Below are positions 24,801-33,818 of a stretch of 34,234 nt of DNA, piece after piece (position 1 is the first letter of the stretch; each line of letters starts with the position of its first letter). The translations under genes were made by a program, and so were the position numbers. Under the pieces are notes generated by a model. That model searched no databases. It saw only the letters and a program-made list of their open reading frames with translations, and was not told where the DNA came from. Source of the stretch: JAJYIV01 sp964616135 (GTDB lineage: Bacteria; Patescibacteriota; Patescibacteriia; UBA9934; GWF2-40-263); assembly GCA_964616135.1 (NCBI GenBank), contig CAZTTQ010000010.1, positions 1 through 34,234 on the forward strand, given 5' to 3'.

Positions 24801-27606
24801 CATAGGTGCCCGCGGTAGCGATAGCCATGTCAACACCGGCCGCGCCGTTGGCGCTGACAGAGACGATGCTTTCATTCGTCCCCACGCAGGCTGCGTCATT
24901 ACACTTGGCAACGTACAGCTCCTGACTCACGGAGTCGGCATAGGCGATGACGGGGAGGTCGTCTGCGGGGACCGCGATAGACGTAGACACTCCGGCGTCG
25001 CCACTCCCTCCGTCATCCACAACCGTGGTCGTACGCTCGATGAACCCCGAAGCGGCATCGACGGGAGTGAAATTCCCTCCAACCGCCAGGTGGTTTTCAA
25101 ACTGCACGTTCCCCGCATCCGAAAACGTCGCGAATATGACGCCGTTATCCTTTACCAAAAGATCCCCCGTGGAAGGAAGGTTCACAATCACGTTCCCTGA
25201 CCCATTTCCGGAGATATCCAAATCCTGGCCGCTCGCCGCCTGGAGGTCGACGGTCGCACTTCCTGTCATGAGGGCTGCGCCCGCAATCGTCGCATTGGTC
25301 AAATCCACGCCATACTGCCATCGGCCATGGATCGAGACACCCGCGTCTCCGTCGACGGCAACATCTTGATTGTCCGCCCGGAACCCATACACTGAGGAGT
25401 TCGCGGAGACGAGATCAGCGATACTCACACTCACCCCCCAAAGTTCGTCCGCATACTTGGCACCCGTATTCTCCAAAAGGATCTCGGATCCGATGACACG
25501 GCCCTGTCCATCAGAGTCCGGAGCGACTTCCAGGTACGCCAACATTCCCTTATATTGCCCGTCCTGGGTAAGCGGCGCGCCTCCAAACAAGTCGTTCGTC
25601 CCGATGACAAATAAGCCGTTTTGGGAGACATTGCTTCCTCCGTCCGTAAAATGCACGTAATGTCCGGCCATTTGGGCTGCTGCATTATCGCTGGCAGAAG
25701 CATTTAGATCGACCTGCGTCCCCGCGAGAATTTCGTCGGCCCCCAGCCCACTTGAGGTGATGGTTGACGTATGGGCAGAGGTGGTGTCGGCCGCCGTCAG
25801 CACCTGCGTCGTGAGCCCGCCGTCCGTAAACGTGAAGAACGGCGTCCCGTTGTCTTGGACTTGGAGATCCCCCAAATTCGGCAAATTGAAGATCAGGTTC
25901 CCTACTCCGGTGGAACCAGGCTGAATAGTCAGATCCTCGCCACTTGCGGCAGTCAGATCTACCGTAACCCCGTTCAGTAGAATCCCCGTTGCGATGGACC
26001 CGCCTCCGTCACCTAGGGACAGGCCCGTGTCCCACCCATTGGCCACGTTCAGTGCCGTGGCCGTGGAAACACCCACGCCGCCCTGCGTCAACGCGCCAAT
26101 GTTCAACCCGTTCACGACAATCGTTCCGGCGGTAGCGACAGACGAAAACGCATCAATACCGATGACATTAAACGTATCTGAGCCATCCCCCGTGAAGCTG
26201 GGGGTGAGGTGAAGCGCTTCCCCGTCCGCATTGTTAGATCCGAAGATAATCGCCAATCCATCCACTCCGTCCGTCTGGGACGGAACCGTGTTGTTGGAAA
26301 TGGACACCATGTCCACTTGCGGCATGACCGGCATTGTAAAACGGGCATTCGTATCCGCATCGAGCGCAAAGATTAAATCCCCTGTTCCTGTGGGAGAGAT
26401 GCGCAAATCCTCATTCGTGCCCGTAATGATGTCGTCCGTTGTACCGGACAATGCAAGACCGGCATCAATGGTATGTGAACCGTCCCCAATGACCACCCCC
26501 TGGTTCCAAGGCCCTCTGATCCAGATACCCGCATCTCCCTGGACGTTCCCCGCATCCGCATTTCTGATGACGGCCCCGTACGCGCTTGAAGACGTACTGA
26601 CGAGATCGGTTATTTCCACCTGGAGTCCCGTCAACGTACTCACGTAATTTGCCCCGTAGTTCCCGACGTCCAAATACGCGCCCCAGACGCCGCCCGTCCC
26701 AGCCGAAACGGGAGCCGTCTGCAGATTCGCGTTGAATCCGTACAGGTTGCCGCTTCCGGCATACGAGGAAGAATAGGCGCCCGCCGTAGGCGTGGCCAAG
26801 GCCGTAAAGAGGTTGACAGACACGTCCGTATCACCGGCCCACAAGTTTGAGGCAACGGAACCGTCAATGGAGGCGCTCGCGTTATCTCCGATATTCGGCG
26901 TGACGGAGACATAGGAACCGATCATCCCTTCCCCCGCCCCCAATCCGGTCGAAGTGGCGTTCAATTCAAATCCCAGGTTCATCCCGTTCCCCGCCGCGCG
27001 ATAATCAATACTTAAGACCCCCTGTCCGACCGCCGTATGATCAGCGCTAGAAGCATCGATAGTGAATCCCTGTCCCATTTCCAACGTATTTCCTAACACG
27101 TTGAGGAACGAGCTGGAATTTAATCCATCCAACATCTGCGCATTCAACGCGTATGGCGCCGCCGTCAGCAATTTGCGCGGCGTAAGCAATTCCCCGTTCA
27201 CGGTTACGTCCAGGTAGACTGATGCGTCTTCCCCAAATACCGTATCCGCGATGAGAGCATACGGATCCCCCGCCCCCGAATCACCCAGGTTTTCAGAAAA
27301 AAGCCCGTCCGTCAGCGTCACGGTACGGCCCGTGGCGGATGCGCAGGTATCCGACGAGTTGCTCCACAAACAAGACCCGCCCGCCAATGAGTCGTACAGG
27401 CGGAAAATCATCGTCGCGGAGCTGGCGGTGACGGGCACGCCATTGGCATCTAACAAGCGTCCCTGATAGCTAATGACATTGTCCGGCGTTACGGCAGCAA
27501 ACGCTCCGAATTGAAACGCGAGCGTGGTAAGCAACGTTAAACAGAGGGTCACCAAGAAACCCGGATGACGCAAAAAACTCCTGGATAACTTCCTCCGTTG
27601 CTCCAT
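21844..27606 (-). CDS. Giant secreted surface protein with seven-repeat propeller domain
   Basis: About 1920 aa from ATG 27606. The frame extends to 27702, but the -10 TATACT at 27626 and the signal peptide favour 27606. The signal peptide ends AFQFGAFA|AVTP. In order: a PDNVISYQGRLLDANGVPV head domain typical of CPR surface and tail-fibre-like proteins; a long beta-solenoid-like region with repeated D(L/I)..SGEDL.I..GxGNLIFNLP units; then seven repeats (about residues 853-1228) of TSIAxxxxxPVISYY...LxVAKCND.ACxG, which should form a seven-bladed propeller. Two related C-terminal domains share GRVPVKVNDENGPIEAGDEL / GRVPTLVNAENGPIAVGDPL plus TSSSTPG. A Pro/Glu/Val-rich tail of about 80 residues ends the protein. 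No membrane anchor is seen at the C-terminus. Function probably adhesion or host contact, inferred. Confidence 0.88.
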   Translation of the reverse strand: MEQRRKLSRSFLRHPGFLVTLCLTLLTTLAFQFGAFAAVTPDNVISYQGRLLDANGVPVTASSATMIFRLYDSLAGGSCLWSNSSDTCASATGRTVTLTDGLFSENLGDSGAGDPYALIADTVFGEDASVYLDVTVNGELLTPRKLLTAAPYALNAQMLDGLNSSSFLNVLGNTLEMGQGFTIDASSADHTAVGQGVLSIDYRAAGNGMNLGFELNATSTGLGAGEGMIGSYVSVTPNIGDNASASIDGSVASNLWAGDTDVSVNLFTALATPTAGAYSSSYAGSGNLYGFNANLQTAPVSAGTGGVWGAYLDVGNYGANYVSTLTGLQVEITDLVSTSSSAYGAVIRNADAGNVQGDAGIWIRGPWNQGVVIGDGSHTIDAGLALSGTTDDIITGTNEDLRISPTGTGDLIFALDADTNARFTMPVMPQVDMVSISNNTVPSQTDGVDGLAIIFGSNNADGEALHLTPSFTGDGSDTFNVIGIDAFSSVATAGTIVVNGLNIGALTQGGVGVSTATALNVANGWDTGLSLGDGGGSIATGILLNGVTVDLTAASGEDLTIQPGSTGVGNLIFNLPNLGDLQVQDNGTPFFTFTDGGLTTQVLTAADTTSAHTSTITSSGLGADEILAGTQVDLNASASDNAAAQMAGHYVHFTDGGSNVSQNGLFVIGTNDLFGGAPLTQDGQYKGMLAYLEVAPDSDGQGRVIGSEILLENTGAKYADELWGVSVSIADLVSANSSVYGFRADNQDVAVDGDAGVSIHGRWQYGVDLTNATIAGAALMTGSATVDLQAASGQDLDISGNGSGNVIVNLPSTGDLLVKDNGVIFATFSDAGNVQFENHLAVGGNFTPVDAASGFIERTTTVVDDGGSGDAGVSTSIAVPADDLPVIAYADSVSQELYVAKCNDAACVGTNESIVSVSANGAAGVDMAIATAGTYAGFPVISFGNNNDELVFVECTNADCSSTNAERVLDTGLMGGTLYTSIAIGNDGFPIVSVNDPVTGHLKVTHCNDASCTGGDETTSTVDDGDGSLDNVGEYSSIAIGTDVNHYPVISYYNFDSNSLRVAKCNDLACAGADETISTVDTGFVGKYTSIAIGADTFPVISYYEYSLGTLKVAKCDDVACTGANETVTVIDSAAFDEGLYTSIAVGSDTFPVVSYYDAFDASLEVAKCNDTACAGQDETITVIDTTGTAGFHTSIAIDGDGFPVISYQRTDGIDVMKVANCVDAACAITSSYTTGSDIGSASTFFKNVYATHYYGKTLTITSFDVAEAYMADDPSVESGDLVSTVGGTTVTKSAGTYDGRLLGVVSEQPGLYLSDWEYEPLARPVALTGRVPVKVNDENGPIEAGDELTSSSTPGVAMKATQPGMVVGRALEAYAGTGQGKILMFVATGYSASSAIGTDGTMSMFGDSFAFSSLGTATAVETGVNSHTLSFRGSGWNGTSAEEVGMGLKLAATDATAYRLSFTNKTDTEVAYVTGTGDLVLSGKLYPSDRGTAQTDKYIYYDGSAGPGGDFMRTNASGWSTGSYDFAEMFPSTQGLAPGELVVASPAVNEHVERSSQAYQKTLLGIVSTKPGFLAGDNKTGQFPIALKGRVPTLVNAENGPIAVGDPLTSSSTPGYAMRATKAGPVVGYALEPLNGQSGAVVAFVSLGWWEPDAVVAPVTSATSGIANTASEAPVGASTGTLSLDGGLFLAGGDILSVRRIAGLAERWSIEEDGTVKTEGAYRAIITSLQNEKVDTFATLNREQKITLSGTGRLANGLATIRFEDVDQKFNDITSTTAPVRVQVTLRGPANGVYVSQADHDGFDVREFANGTSTVDFDWYVEAYRIGQEPPTMATMPTEPPPAVPVDAAGSVSAPTPDPAPIEEAPIPEVPVEPVPVTESAELPVAIPPSPTPADPIPEATWVPVPEPTPLPAEDVPTP

Positions 27607-27625
27607 AAAGATTGCGGCACCAAAT

Positions 27626-27631
27626 AGTATA
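27626..27631 (-). promoter_or_regulatory. -10 box of the giant surface protein gene
   Basis: Minus strand TATACT, 19 nt before ATG 27606, with TTCCGC 17 nt further upstream as a weak -35. Confidence 0.5.
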
Positions 27632-27662
27632 CTCCATCGCTGAAACAAGCGGAAATAAAAGC

Positions 27663-27696
27663 AAAAACACCCGTGTTTTTTCACGGGTGTTTTTTT
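27663..27696. terminator. Terminator of the FN3/Cys-rich surface gene
   Basis: AAAAACACCCGTG pairs with CACGGGTGTTTTT, a 13-bp stem with T-runs on both strands. Confidence 0.85.
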
Positions 27697-27713
27697 ATCC
27701 ACAGCTTACACAC

Positions 27714-30700
27714 TTACGCGTCAGGATCCACGGGGGCGTCTTTGGATTGCGCGAGTACCGCCAATGGTGACGGTGCGGGATCCGAAATGGAGACAGGTTC
27801 AGCGGGAACAGGAGGTACCGGCGCCTCCCTCTCCTCCTGGGGAGGAGAGGGAGGGGGTGAGGAGATCGATGTCGGTACCGACTCGTCTCCCTGCTTCAAA
27901 GCGACTTTTGCCGCCAATTCGGCAGGTTCCGACTTCTTGCTGTAGTCGATCGGCCGAATGACTTCCGTCTGGAAACCCGCTTTTTCAAACACGGCGTAAT
28001 ACTCGTTCGGCCCAAGCAGGAACGTGTAATGGCCGCGACTGTCCGTTACGGTCGTCTCAAGCAATTTATTATATTTCGGCTCAAACACGCGGGCGATAAC
28101 GTTGGAAAGCGGGCGTCCAGTCGCCTGGTCATAGACAATCCCCCAGTTCACCGGCTTCTTGGGCGACGTCAGGCGGCGGATGAGCGTGTAGACCAGCAAT
28201 TGCCCGCCCGCCATGGCGGCGGTAAAGACGCTTGGGCGAAGAATGAGCACGCCGACGGCGCCGAGGTTGCCAAGAACGGCCACCGCGTTCTGCACCAGAC
28301 GCAGGCGGCGCATCCAACGAATACGCACGGGCGTTTCCCCACCGGCGATCGGATCAAGCGGAATATTCGCCCCGACGGACGCGGCGGAGCCCTCTACGCG
28401 GATCGGCTCGGAATGGTAAACATCCATAAACAAGCCGTCATCCTTGATCTTCCCCAAATACTTGGTAGGGAACGAGAAGCCCGGTTTCACTGCCGCCAGC
28501 CGGTACAAGCCCGGCTGGGCCAAGAAGAAATACCGGCCGCCTTTGTCTGTCACGCGACTGCCGACCAATTGGCCTTGGGCTTCGGGCTGCGCTTCATTCA
28601 CGCGGTATAAGCGGACGATGGCCAAGTCGACCGGCATCTTGGTAATGGCGTTGTACACCACGCCGAAGCCTTTCCGTTTGCGGCGGGAGAAAAGAAGAAC
28701 CGGCGCGGTCGTAATGTAACGCAGGTACGAAACGAGGTTGAACCCCACCGCCAACCCGGCGGTGTTTGCTGCGGCGGCGGCGATGACGGTTGGCACGGTC
28801 AAATCCGCCGCCTTTTGCGCATTCGGATCGGCCTGCAAATCCGTGATCGTCTCCAGGACGGTCGGGATGAGCGGCTGGTCCAGGCGCAGGCGCGTATCGT
28901 TCCCAACTACGTTGTTCTTGACCGTCAACTTTATGGTTTCCGTACGGTAGCCGGCTTTTTCCACCCGCAAACGGTACGTCCCGTTCGGCACGTACCAACC
29001 GTAGGTACCGGCGGAGCCCGTTACGCGCGGATTTTCCTGGCCATACGGGTCCGCGTCCCATGCCGTTTCGCCCGATGTACCCTCCAATAAGGTTACGACG
29101 GCTTGGGATAACGGGAGCTTTTGGCCGTCCTTCAACTCATAGACTGTCCCGTACCCTTGAACGCGCGACACTAAAGAGAGCGTCTGGGCTTTTCCATCCT
29201 GGTAGGTCAACCCAAGCGCCGTAGCAAAACGTCCCGCGTTCGGCGGAATGGGCAGTTGGGCCTGATAGACGACCGTACCGTCCGCCAGAACTACACGAGC
29301 CAAATTGAACGTCTGGGGGCCAACCGTGATTTGCACGCGTTCGACGGGCTTCGGCAGCTTACTTGCGACAAGTTGGACAAGGGCTTCCTTGCCCGCCAAG
29401 AAATCATATCCGTCGTCGGATGATTGCAGGCGTACCTTCCCCGATTGGACGAATACGTTCAGGTCATCCAAGCCGATCAGGTGTTCTTCCGTGGTCGGAA
29501 GAACGGCAATGCAGTCCGCGGGACACTGCAGAGTGGTTTCATCCGTATCGCACACGCCGTTTCCACAGGCGGGCATCAATCCGCAGTCCGCGGGACACGA
29601 CAGGGCCGTCTCCCCCGTTTCACAGATGGCATTGCTGCAGACGGCCTGAACAGGACCACAGTCCGCGGGACACGAAATCGGGGATCCTTCCCCATTGCAG
29701 ATATTATCCCCGCACGCGGCAAACTGAACCGAAGGCGTCACGGACCGGAAGGTGCCGACCGAATATTGGCCAATCGTGTCACGAACGTAGACGCCGTAAT
29801 AATACGTCTGTCCGTTGGTCAACCCAGCGTGGACAAACGTCTCTCCACTTCCCTCAAAGACGACTGAACAACCGGAAACATCCGTCGGTGCGGACGGAAA
29901 CCCGTTCGTGCATGCCGTCACACGTGTGGCGGCAAAGTCGTTGATGGACGGATTCGTCCATGTCAGCGTCACACGTTGGTCTCCCGCACGACCGACAAGG
30001 TCGGAAACGGAGGGCGGCGCTTCGTCCGTAATTGAAGGGGTGCCCGTAACGAACGCACCCGTCGCCAACTGGCCTGCCGCGTCACGGGCATACGCTCCGA
30101 AATAATACGTCTGGCCATTTTGCAGGCCCGTGGAGACGGACAATGTGCCGGCAGCGTCAAAAACAACGGTGCAACCGTTCAGATCGCCGGGGCTAGATGG
30201 GAGGGCGTCCGTACAGGCCAACAAACGCACGCCCGCCAAATCCGCATCCGCTGGGTTCGTCCAAGTCAGCGTCAGGCGCTGGTCTCCCGCCTGTGCGCGC
30301 AAGTTGGAGACGTTTCCGGGAGGGACGTCCGGCCCGACCGGCGTCACCGTCCCAAGAGTTCCCGAGGAGAACTGACCCGCGTTGTCCTTCGCGAATACGC
30401 CGAAGTAGGACAAGAAGTTATTCGTGAGGCCGCTGAACGCATGGGAGGTCTCCAGTGCTTCGGAGACAACGCTGCAGCCCGTCACGTCCGTAGCACTAGA
30501 AGGCGGCGCATCCGTACAGCGAAGCACACGGATCGCCTGAAGATCCGTATCCGCCGGATTTGTCCACGCCAGTGTCGCCGTTCCGTCTCCGGGCGTCAGG
30601 GCGAGACCAGAAACGTTCCCCGGAGGAAGATCTGCGCTCGTCGTAAACGTATTGTCGCTTGAAACCGCTTCGTTTGCCGAAGCGTCAGCGGACCTTACAC

Positions 30701-31808
30701 GATAATGGTACTGCGTCCCCGGCATCAGGCCGGACAGGGACACGCTATGCGAGGAAGCGAATGACGCCTCTGAAACCGTCACGCCATATGTGATGGTTGT
30801 GCCGTATTCGACGGTGGAGTTGGCATGTTCGTTTGTCGCCCACGTCACGGATGCCGTGGTCTGCGTTACGCCGGTAGTGGCAATGGCGGAAATGACTGGA
30901 GGAGTCGCATCCGACGTCGTGAACGTAGCGTCTCCTGTCGTAGCGGTATTTCCGTAAACGTCGCGGGCAGCGATGGAAAAGTGGTACACCGTTCCTTCCG
31001 TAAGACCGGAAAGGGACCAACCGTGCGTCTGACGAAAGACGACGTCGCCTGTTTGGGAGCCATATCCCGCCGTAAGGCCATACGACACGGATGCCGTGGC
31101 GGCTTCATCGGTGGAAAAGGTAACCGTGGCGCCCGTCGCGGTCACGTTCGTCACCACAACATTGCTGATAGTAGGCGGGGTTGTCTCCGCGGGCGCGGGC
31201 GGGGGCGGAGGATTGCCACCACCGCCGCCGCCACCGCCAGCATTTCCCGTCGTGACAGTCGTAGAGACAGCGACGCTATCATCTCCGCCGATGGCGTAGG
31301 CGAATGAACCAAAATCCCCGAATGTGCCGCCGATGGTCGCGTAATACGGCCCGGCTCCGACCGGATTGACCACGCGGTGCGAACCCGTACCGGAGTCCAC
31401 CGCATTCGTCCCTATGCGAATGGTGATGTAACTGCTGAGCAGGATGGCTCCTCCGTCGCCCGAGCAGATGGTTATCGTCAGTACGTCCCCAGACATGGTG
31501 ACGGACGCTTGTTCGTTCCCGGCACAGGTGGCGGCCGTCGTCAGGGGAATACCTTCCACCGACACGTCCACGTCGTCCTCTGTGATGGTACTGGTATCGA
31601 ATGCCGCATCGAACGTCAGAATGACCGCGTTCGCCTCCAACACGCCTGTTGGCGTCTTAAAGACAAACTCCTGGTTGCTCGCCTGCCCCGCCTGGAGCGT
31701 CTCCGGATACATGCGCGCGTTCGTAACCACCGAAGCCCGAGCAAAACCAACCGTCCAGGAAAAGACGGCAAACCACGCGGCCAAAAATCCGGCCAACAAT
31801 CGACCCAT
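27714..31808 (-). CDS. Large surface/membrane protein: FN3 repeats, Cys-rich repeats, carboxypeptidase-regulatory-like domains
   Basis: The protein is 1364 aa, with SD AGGAGG 5 nt before ATG. The signal peptide MGRLLAGFLAAWFAVFSWTV ends near FARA. A cohesin-like beta domain (about 30-185) is followed by a Gly/Pro linker (eight Gly, then five Pro) and five FN3-type domains: two with TTPPTISNVVVTNVT-like starts, and three with PPGNVSNLRAQAGDQRLTLT-like starts and a CT...GCxVV insert. Three tandem C-x-N-x2-C...CPADC repeats follow (about residues 700-770). Membrane helices lie near 1010-1040 and 1180-1225, each followed by a carboxypeptidase-regulatory-like domain (GVVYNAITKMPVDLAIVRLY; GIVYDQATGRPLSNVIARVF). 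RRKRKG after the first helix suggests these face the cytoplasm. The tail is Pro-rich. Role in surface attachment is inferred. Confidence 0.85.
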   Translation of the reverse strand: MGRLLAGFLAAWFAVFSWTVGFARASVVTNARMYPETLQAGQASNQEFVFKTPTGVLEANAVILTFDAAFDTSTITEDDVDVSVEGIPLTTAATCAGNEQASVTMSGDVLTITICSGDGGAILLSSYITIRIGTNAVDSGTGSHRVVNPVGAGPYYATIGGTFGDFGSFAYAIGGDDSVAVSTTVTTGNAGGGGGGGGNPPPPPAPAETTPPTISNVVVTNVTATGATVTFSTDEAATASVSYGLTAGYGSQTGDVVFRQTHGWSLSGLTEGTVYHFSIAARDVYGNTATTGDATFTTSDATPPVISAIATTGVTQTTASVTWATNEHANSTVEYGTTITYGVTVSEASFASSHSVSLSGLMPGTQYHYRVRSADASANEAVSSDNTFTTSADLPPGNVSGLALTPGDGTATLAWTNPADTDLQAIRVLRCTDAPPSSATDVTGCSVVSEALETSHAFSGLTNNFLSYFGVFAKDNAGQFSSGTLGTVTPVGPDVPPGNVSNLRAQAGDQRLTLTWTNPADADLAGVRLLACTDALPSSPGDLNGCTVVFDAAGTLSVSTGLQNGQTYYFGAYARDAAGQLATGAFVTGTPSITDEAPPSVSDLVGRAGDQRVTLTWTNPSINDFAATRVTACTNGFPSAPTDVSGCSVVFEGSGETFVHAGLTNGQTYYYGVYVRDTIGQYSVGTFRSVTPSVQFAACGDNICNGEGSPISCPADCGPVQAVCSNAICETGETALSCPADCGLMPACGNGVCDTDETTLQCPADCIAVLPTTEEHLIGLDDLNVFVQSGKVRLQSSDDGYDFLAGKEALVQLVASKLPKPVERVQITVGPQTFNLARVVLADGTVVYQAQLPIPPNAGRFATALGLTYQDGKAQTLSLVSRVQGYGTVYELKDGQKLPLSQAVVTLLEGTSGETAWDADPYGQENPRVTGSAGTYGWYVPNGTYRLRVEKAGYRTETIKLTVKNNVVGNDTRLRLDQPLIPTVLETITDLQADPNAQKAADLTVPTVIAAAAANTAGLAVGFNLVSYLRYITTAPVLLFSRRKRKGFGVVYNAITKMPVDLAIVRLYRVNEAQPEAQGQLVGSRVTDKGGRYFFLAQPGLYRLAAVKPGFSFPTKYLGKIKDDGLFMDVYHSEPIRVEGSAASVGANIPLDPIAGGETPVRIRWMRRLRLVQNAVAVLGNLGAVGVLILRPSVFTAAMAGGQLLVYTLIRRLTSPKKPVNWGIVYDQATGRPLSNVIARVFEPKYNKLLETTVTDSRGHYTFLLGPNEYYAVFEKAGFQTEVIRPIDYSKKSEPAELAAKVALKQGDESVPTSISSPPPSPPQEEREAPVPPVPAEPVSISDPAPSPLAVLAQSKDAPVDPDA

Positions 31809-31865
31809 AATCCCCTCCTGGCTTCATGAGGGAGCCAAATCGGCAAAGCCGACTCGACTCCCGCA

Positions 31866-32804
31866 TCAAGTGCGGGACCCCTTGGGTCGCAGGACCCATT
31901 TCAACAAACCATACAAGGCGGCAACGCCGCCAAGGGCACTGACGAGCAACTGCCATGGGACAACCCAGAGACGGAACGAGGTGGAAATGGACGTCTCCGG
32001 CGTAAGTCCCGGCGACAGCGACAGCTCGACGGTCACGGGCCCCAAGGCAAACTGTTTCAGTTGGCCTTGTACGGCCTGGACAAACCCGTCCGGTTTTACT
32101 CCCGGCAGCACGCCGGAAAACGTCCGCGTGTTTTGTGGCATGAGGCGTAATCCGCCTCCATTTGCCAATCCGGACGCAATTTCGCGACCAAACAGGTCAC
32201 GTACCCGCACCGTCCCCATGGGAATAACGTGCACATCCCCCTGGTTTTGAAGGCGATACGAGAACGTTCCCCAAAGACCGTCGCGGAGGGCGGATCCTTC
32301 GGATTTTACGTCGAGCAACGCCAGCTTCTCCAACCCAGAACCACCGACGGTGATGAACAACAGGGCGGCGATGTTCGCCTGCACGGACGAGACTCCTGCG
32401 GTCGCGACGGTATCTGCAGGCGACGCCGAGACAAGAACGGCCGCGTAATAACCGCCCGGTTTTGTACCAACGGGGACGCGGACGTCCGCGGGGATGGCAG
32501 TACGACCGTTGGCAGGAACCACGACCGTGCGCGGCACCTGGACCCACGAGGCGACACCCGCTGTGTCAGGAATGCCGAATAGGGGCCCCATTTGGTCTTC
32601 ACGCGTGCCGAACGGCACCGCGCGGACATAATATGTTTCGGTCTCTGAACTCCCATTTATCGCCGTGATTTCAGCTTTCTCCGTTTCTCCCGGCTGCACC
32701 CGTATGTCTGCCGTGCCTGGCGAAATGGAAAACGCGCTCGCGCCAAGGGGCGCAAGGACGAATACGGCAGCAACCATGAGGCGGAACCAGGATCGAGAAG
32801 CCAT
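31866..32804 (-). CDS. DUF916-like secreted protein with C-terminal membrane anchor
   Basis: The protein is 312 aa. A signal peptide (LMVAAVFVLAPLGASAFS) precedes two Ig-like beta domains: FSISPGTADIRVQPGETEKA, then RVPVGTKPGGYYAAVLVSAS. FSISP...PG and KPGGYYAAV motifs are typical of WxL-locus DUF916 proteins. A C-terminal helix (LLVSALGGVAALYGLLKWVL) plus RPKGSR gives a membrane anchor. Such proteins bind peptidoglycan or other surface proteins. It starts 4 nt after the upstream gene, so the two are translationally linked. No SD. Confidence 0.75.
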   Translation of the reverse strand: MASRSWFRLMVAAVFVLAPLGASAFSISPGTADIRVQPGETEKAEITAINGSSETETYYVRAVPFGTREDQMGPLFGIPDTAGVASWVQVPRTVVVPANGRTAIPADVRVPVGTKPGGYYAAVLVSASPADTVATAGVSSVQANIAALLFITVGGSGLEKLALLDVKSEGSALRDGLWGTFSYRLQNQGDVHVIPMGTVRVRDLFGREIASGLANGGGLRLMPQNTRTFSGVLPGVKPDGFVQAVQGQLKQFALGPVTVELSLSPGLTPETSISTSFRLWVVPWQLLVSALGGVAALYGLLKWVLRPKGSRT

Positions 32805-32808
32805 ATGG

Positions 32809-33720
32809 TTAGAAATTGGGCGACAAGATCAAGCGGAGCGTCTGCGCATACGACGCATTTGTCGTCTCCGTAGACATAGCCGCCTTCAAGGTCAAAAACG
32901 TCCGTTGCTCAAATGAAGCCGTATCGACATCCACGACGGGTTGGTAAGACGTTGTAAACGGCGTATCCGCCGAATCGAACGTGGAGTCCGTCACTGACGT
33001 GTCAGACGAACGGCCTCCGTATTCCTCCGAACCAGCGGTCACTGTTCCGTCTGCGACGTTGTCGATCGTATTGGCCCCGCTCCGCAACAGGCCGTCACTG
33101 GCAACCTGGACGGTATAGCCGCCGGTCACCGCCGCAGTAACGTTAAACCCGATGACGGCAGCCCGAACCGCGGAAACGCTTAATTCTTCCATGCTTACGG
33201 AGGCGCCGGAGAGTCGGTATACGTAGTCATTCGTCCCGTCGATCACGGGCATCGTCCCATTGTCTGCCCACGCGTCTACGACAAACGAACCGGCGCCCAT
33301 CGACGTGATTTTGCCGATCGCCGTTACTTGGGAAGCGCCTTTATCCTGAACCAGGGCGACAAAATCGCCCGTTGTGTATCCAGCGACACTGGCAACCGAA
33401 ATATTCGTCCCCAAGAGAACCGTGGCCGCCGTTTCGCTGGCCGCCACCTGGGAGACGACCTCTAAAGCGACCACCTGGTCATCCACGCCGGCACGGTACC
33501 CAGCAGATCCGCGGTAATTCGTGCTTGAGAGCCCTCCTGTCCCCGTGCCGCCAACCGTATCCCGCAAACCGTAAGAGGCAGAGGAGGATGTGTCGCTTCC
33601 CCCGGAAGAAGCCGTGTCCCAGCGAATCTGGTAATTCGTCGAGCTCATTTCCGCGCGCGCAAAACCAAACCAACCGAAAATGGCGGTGAGGCCGACAAGC
33701 AAGGCCGTCATCCTGCGCAT
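32809..33720 (-). CDS. Secreted surface protein with SSTNY-type repeats (303 aa)
   Basis: The signal peptide MRRMTALLVGLTAIFGWFGF ends in ARA|EM. The mature protein opens with two SSTNY units (MSSTNYQIRWDTASSGGSD; LSSTNYRGSAGYRAGVDDQ), a motif familiar from CPR secreted proteins. Ser/Thr/Gly-rich beta segments follow, ending TLRLILSPNF with no anchor. First gene of the surface block, with extended -10 TGCTATAAT at 33741-33746. No enzymatic motif is seen. The hydrophobic C-terminal strand ending in Phe is reminiscent of an assembly signal, though no outer membrane is expected in this group. Confidence 0.75.
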   Translation of the reverse strand: MRRMTALLVGLTAIFGWFGFARAEMSSTNYQIRWDTASSGGSDTSSSASYGLRDTVGGTGTGGLSSTNYRGSAGYRAGVDDQVVALEVVSQVAASETAATVLLGTNISVASVAGYTTGDFVALVQDKGASQVTAIGKITSMGAGSFVVDAWADNGTMPVIDGTNDYVYRLSGASVSMEELSVSAVRAAVIGFNVTAAVTGGYTVQVASDGLLRSGANTIDNVADGTVTAGSEEYGGRSSDTSVTDSTFDSADTPFTTSYQPVVDVDTASFEQRTFLTLKAAMSTETTNASYAQTLRLILSPNF

Positions 33721-33740
33721 AGCAAGAAATAATTTTGCTC

Positions 33741-33746
33741 ATTATA
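33741..33746 (-). promoter_or_regulatory. Extended -10 promoter of the surface-protein block
   Basis: Minus strand CGTGCTATAATG: TGN plus perfect TATAAT, 20 nt before ATG 33720; weak -35. Confidence 0.65.
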
Positions 33747-33818
33747 GCACGATTCTCATTCGAGATGAAAAACAAAAATGGCTTAAATTAGCCAAAATAT
33801 TATTGAATGTTCAAAAGC

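Noticed and set aside
27695..27703. Perfect DnaA box TTATCCACA
   Set aside because: Single isolated nonamer beside a terminator T-run in the middle of the surface block; not part of a cluster.
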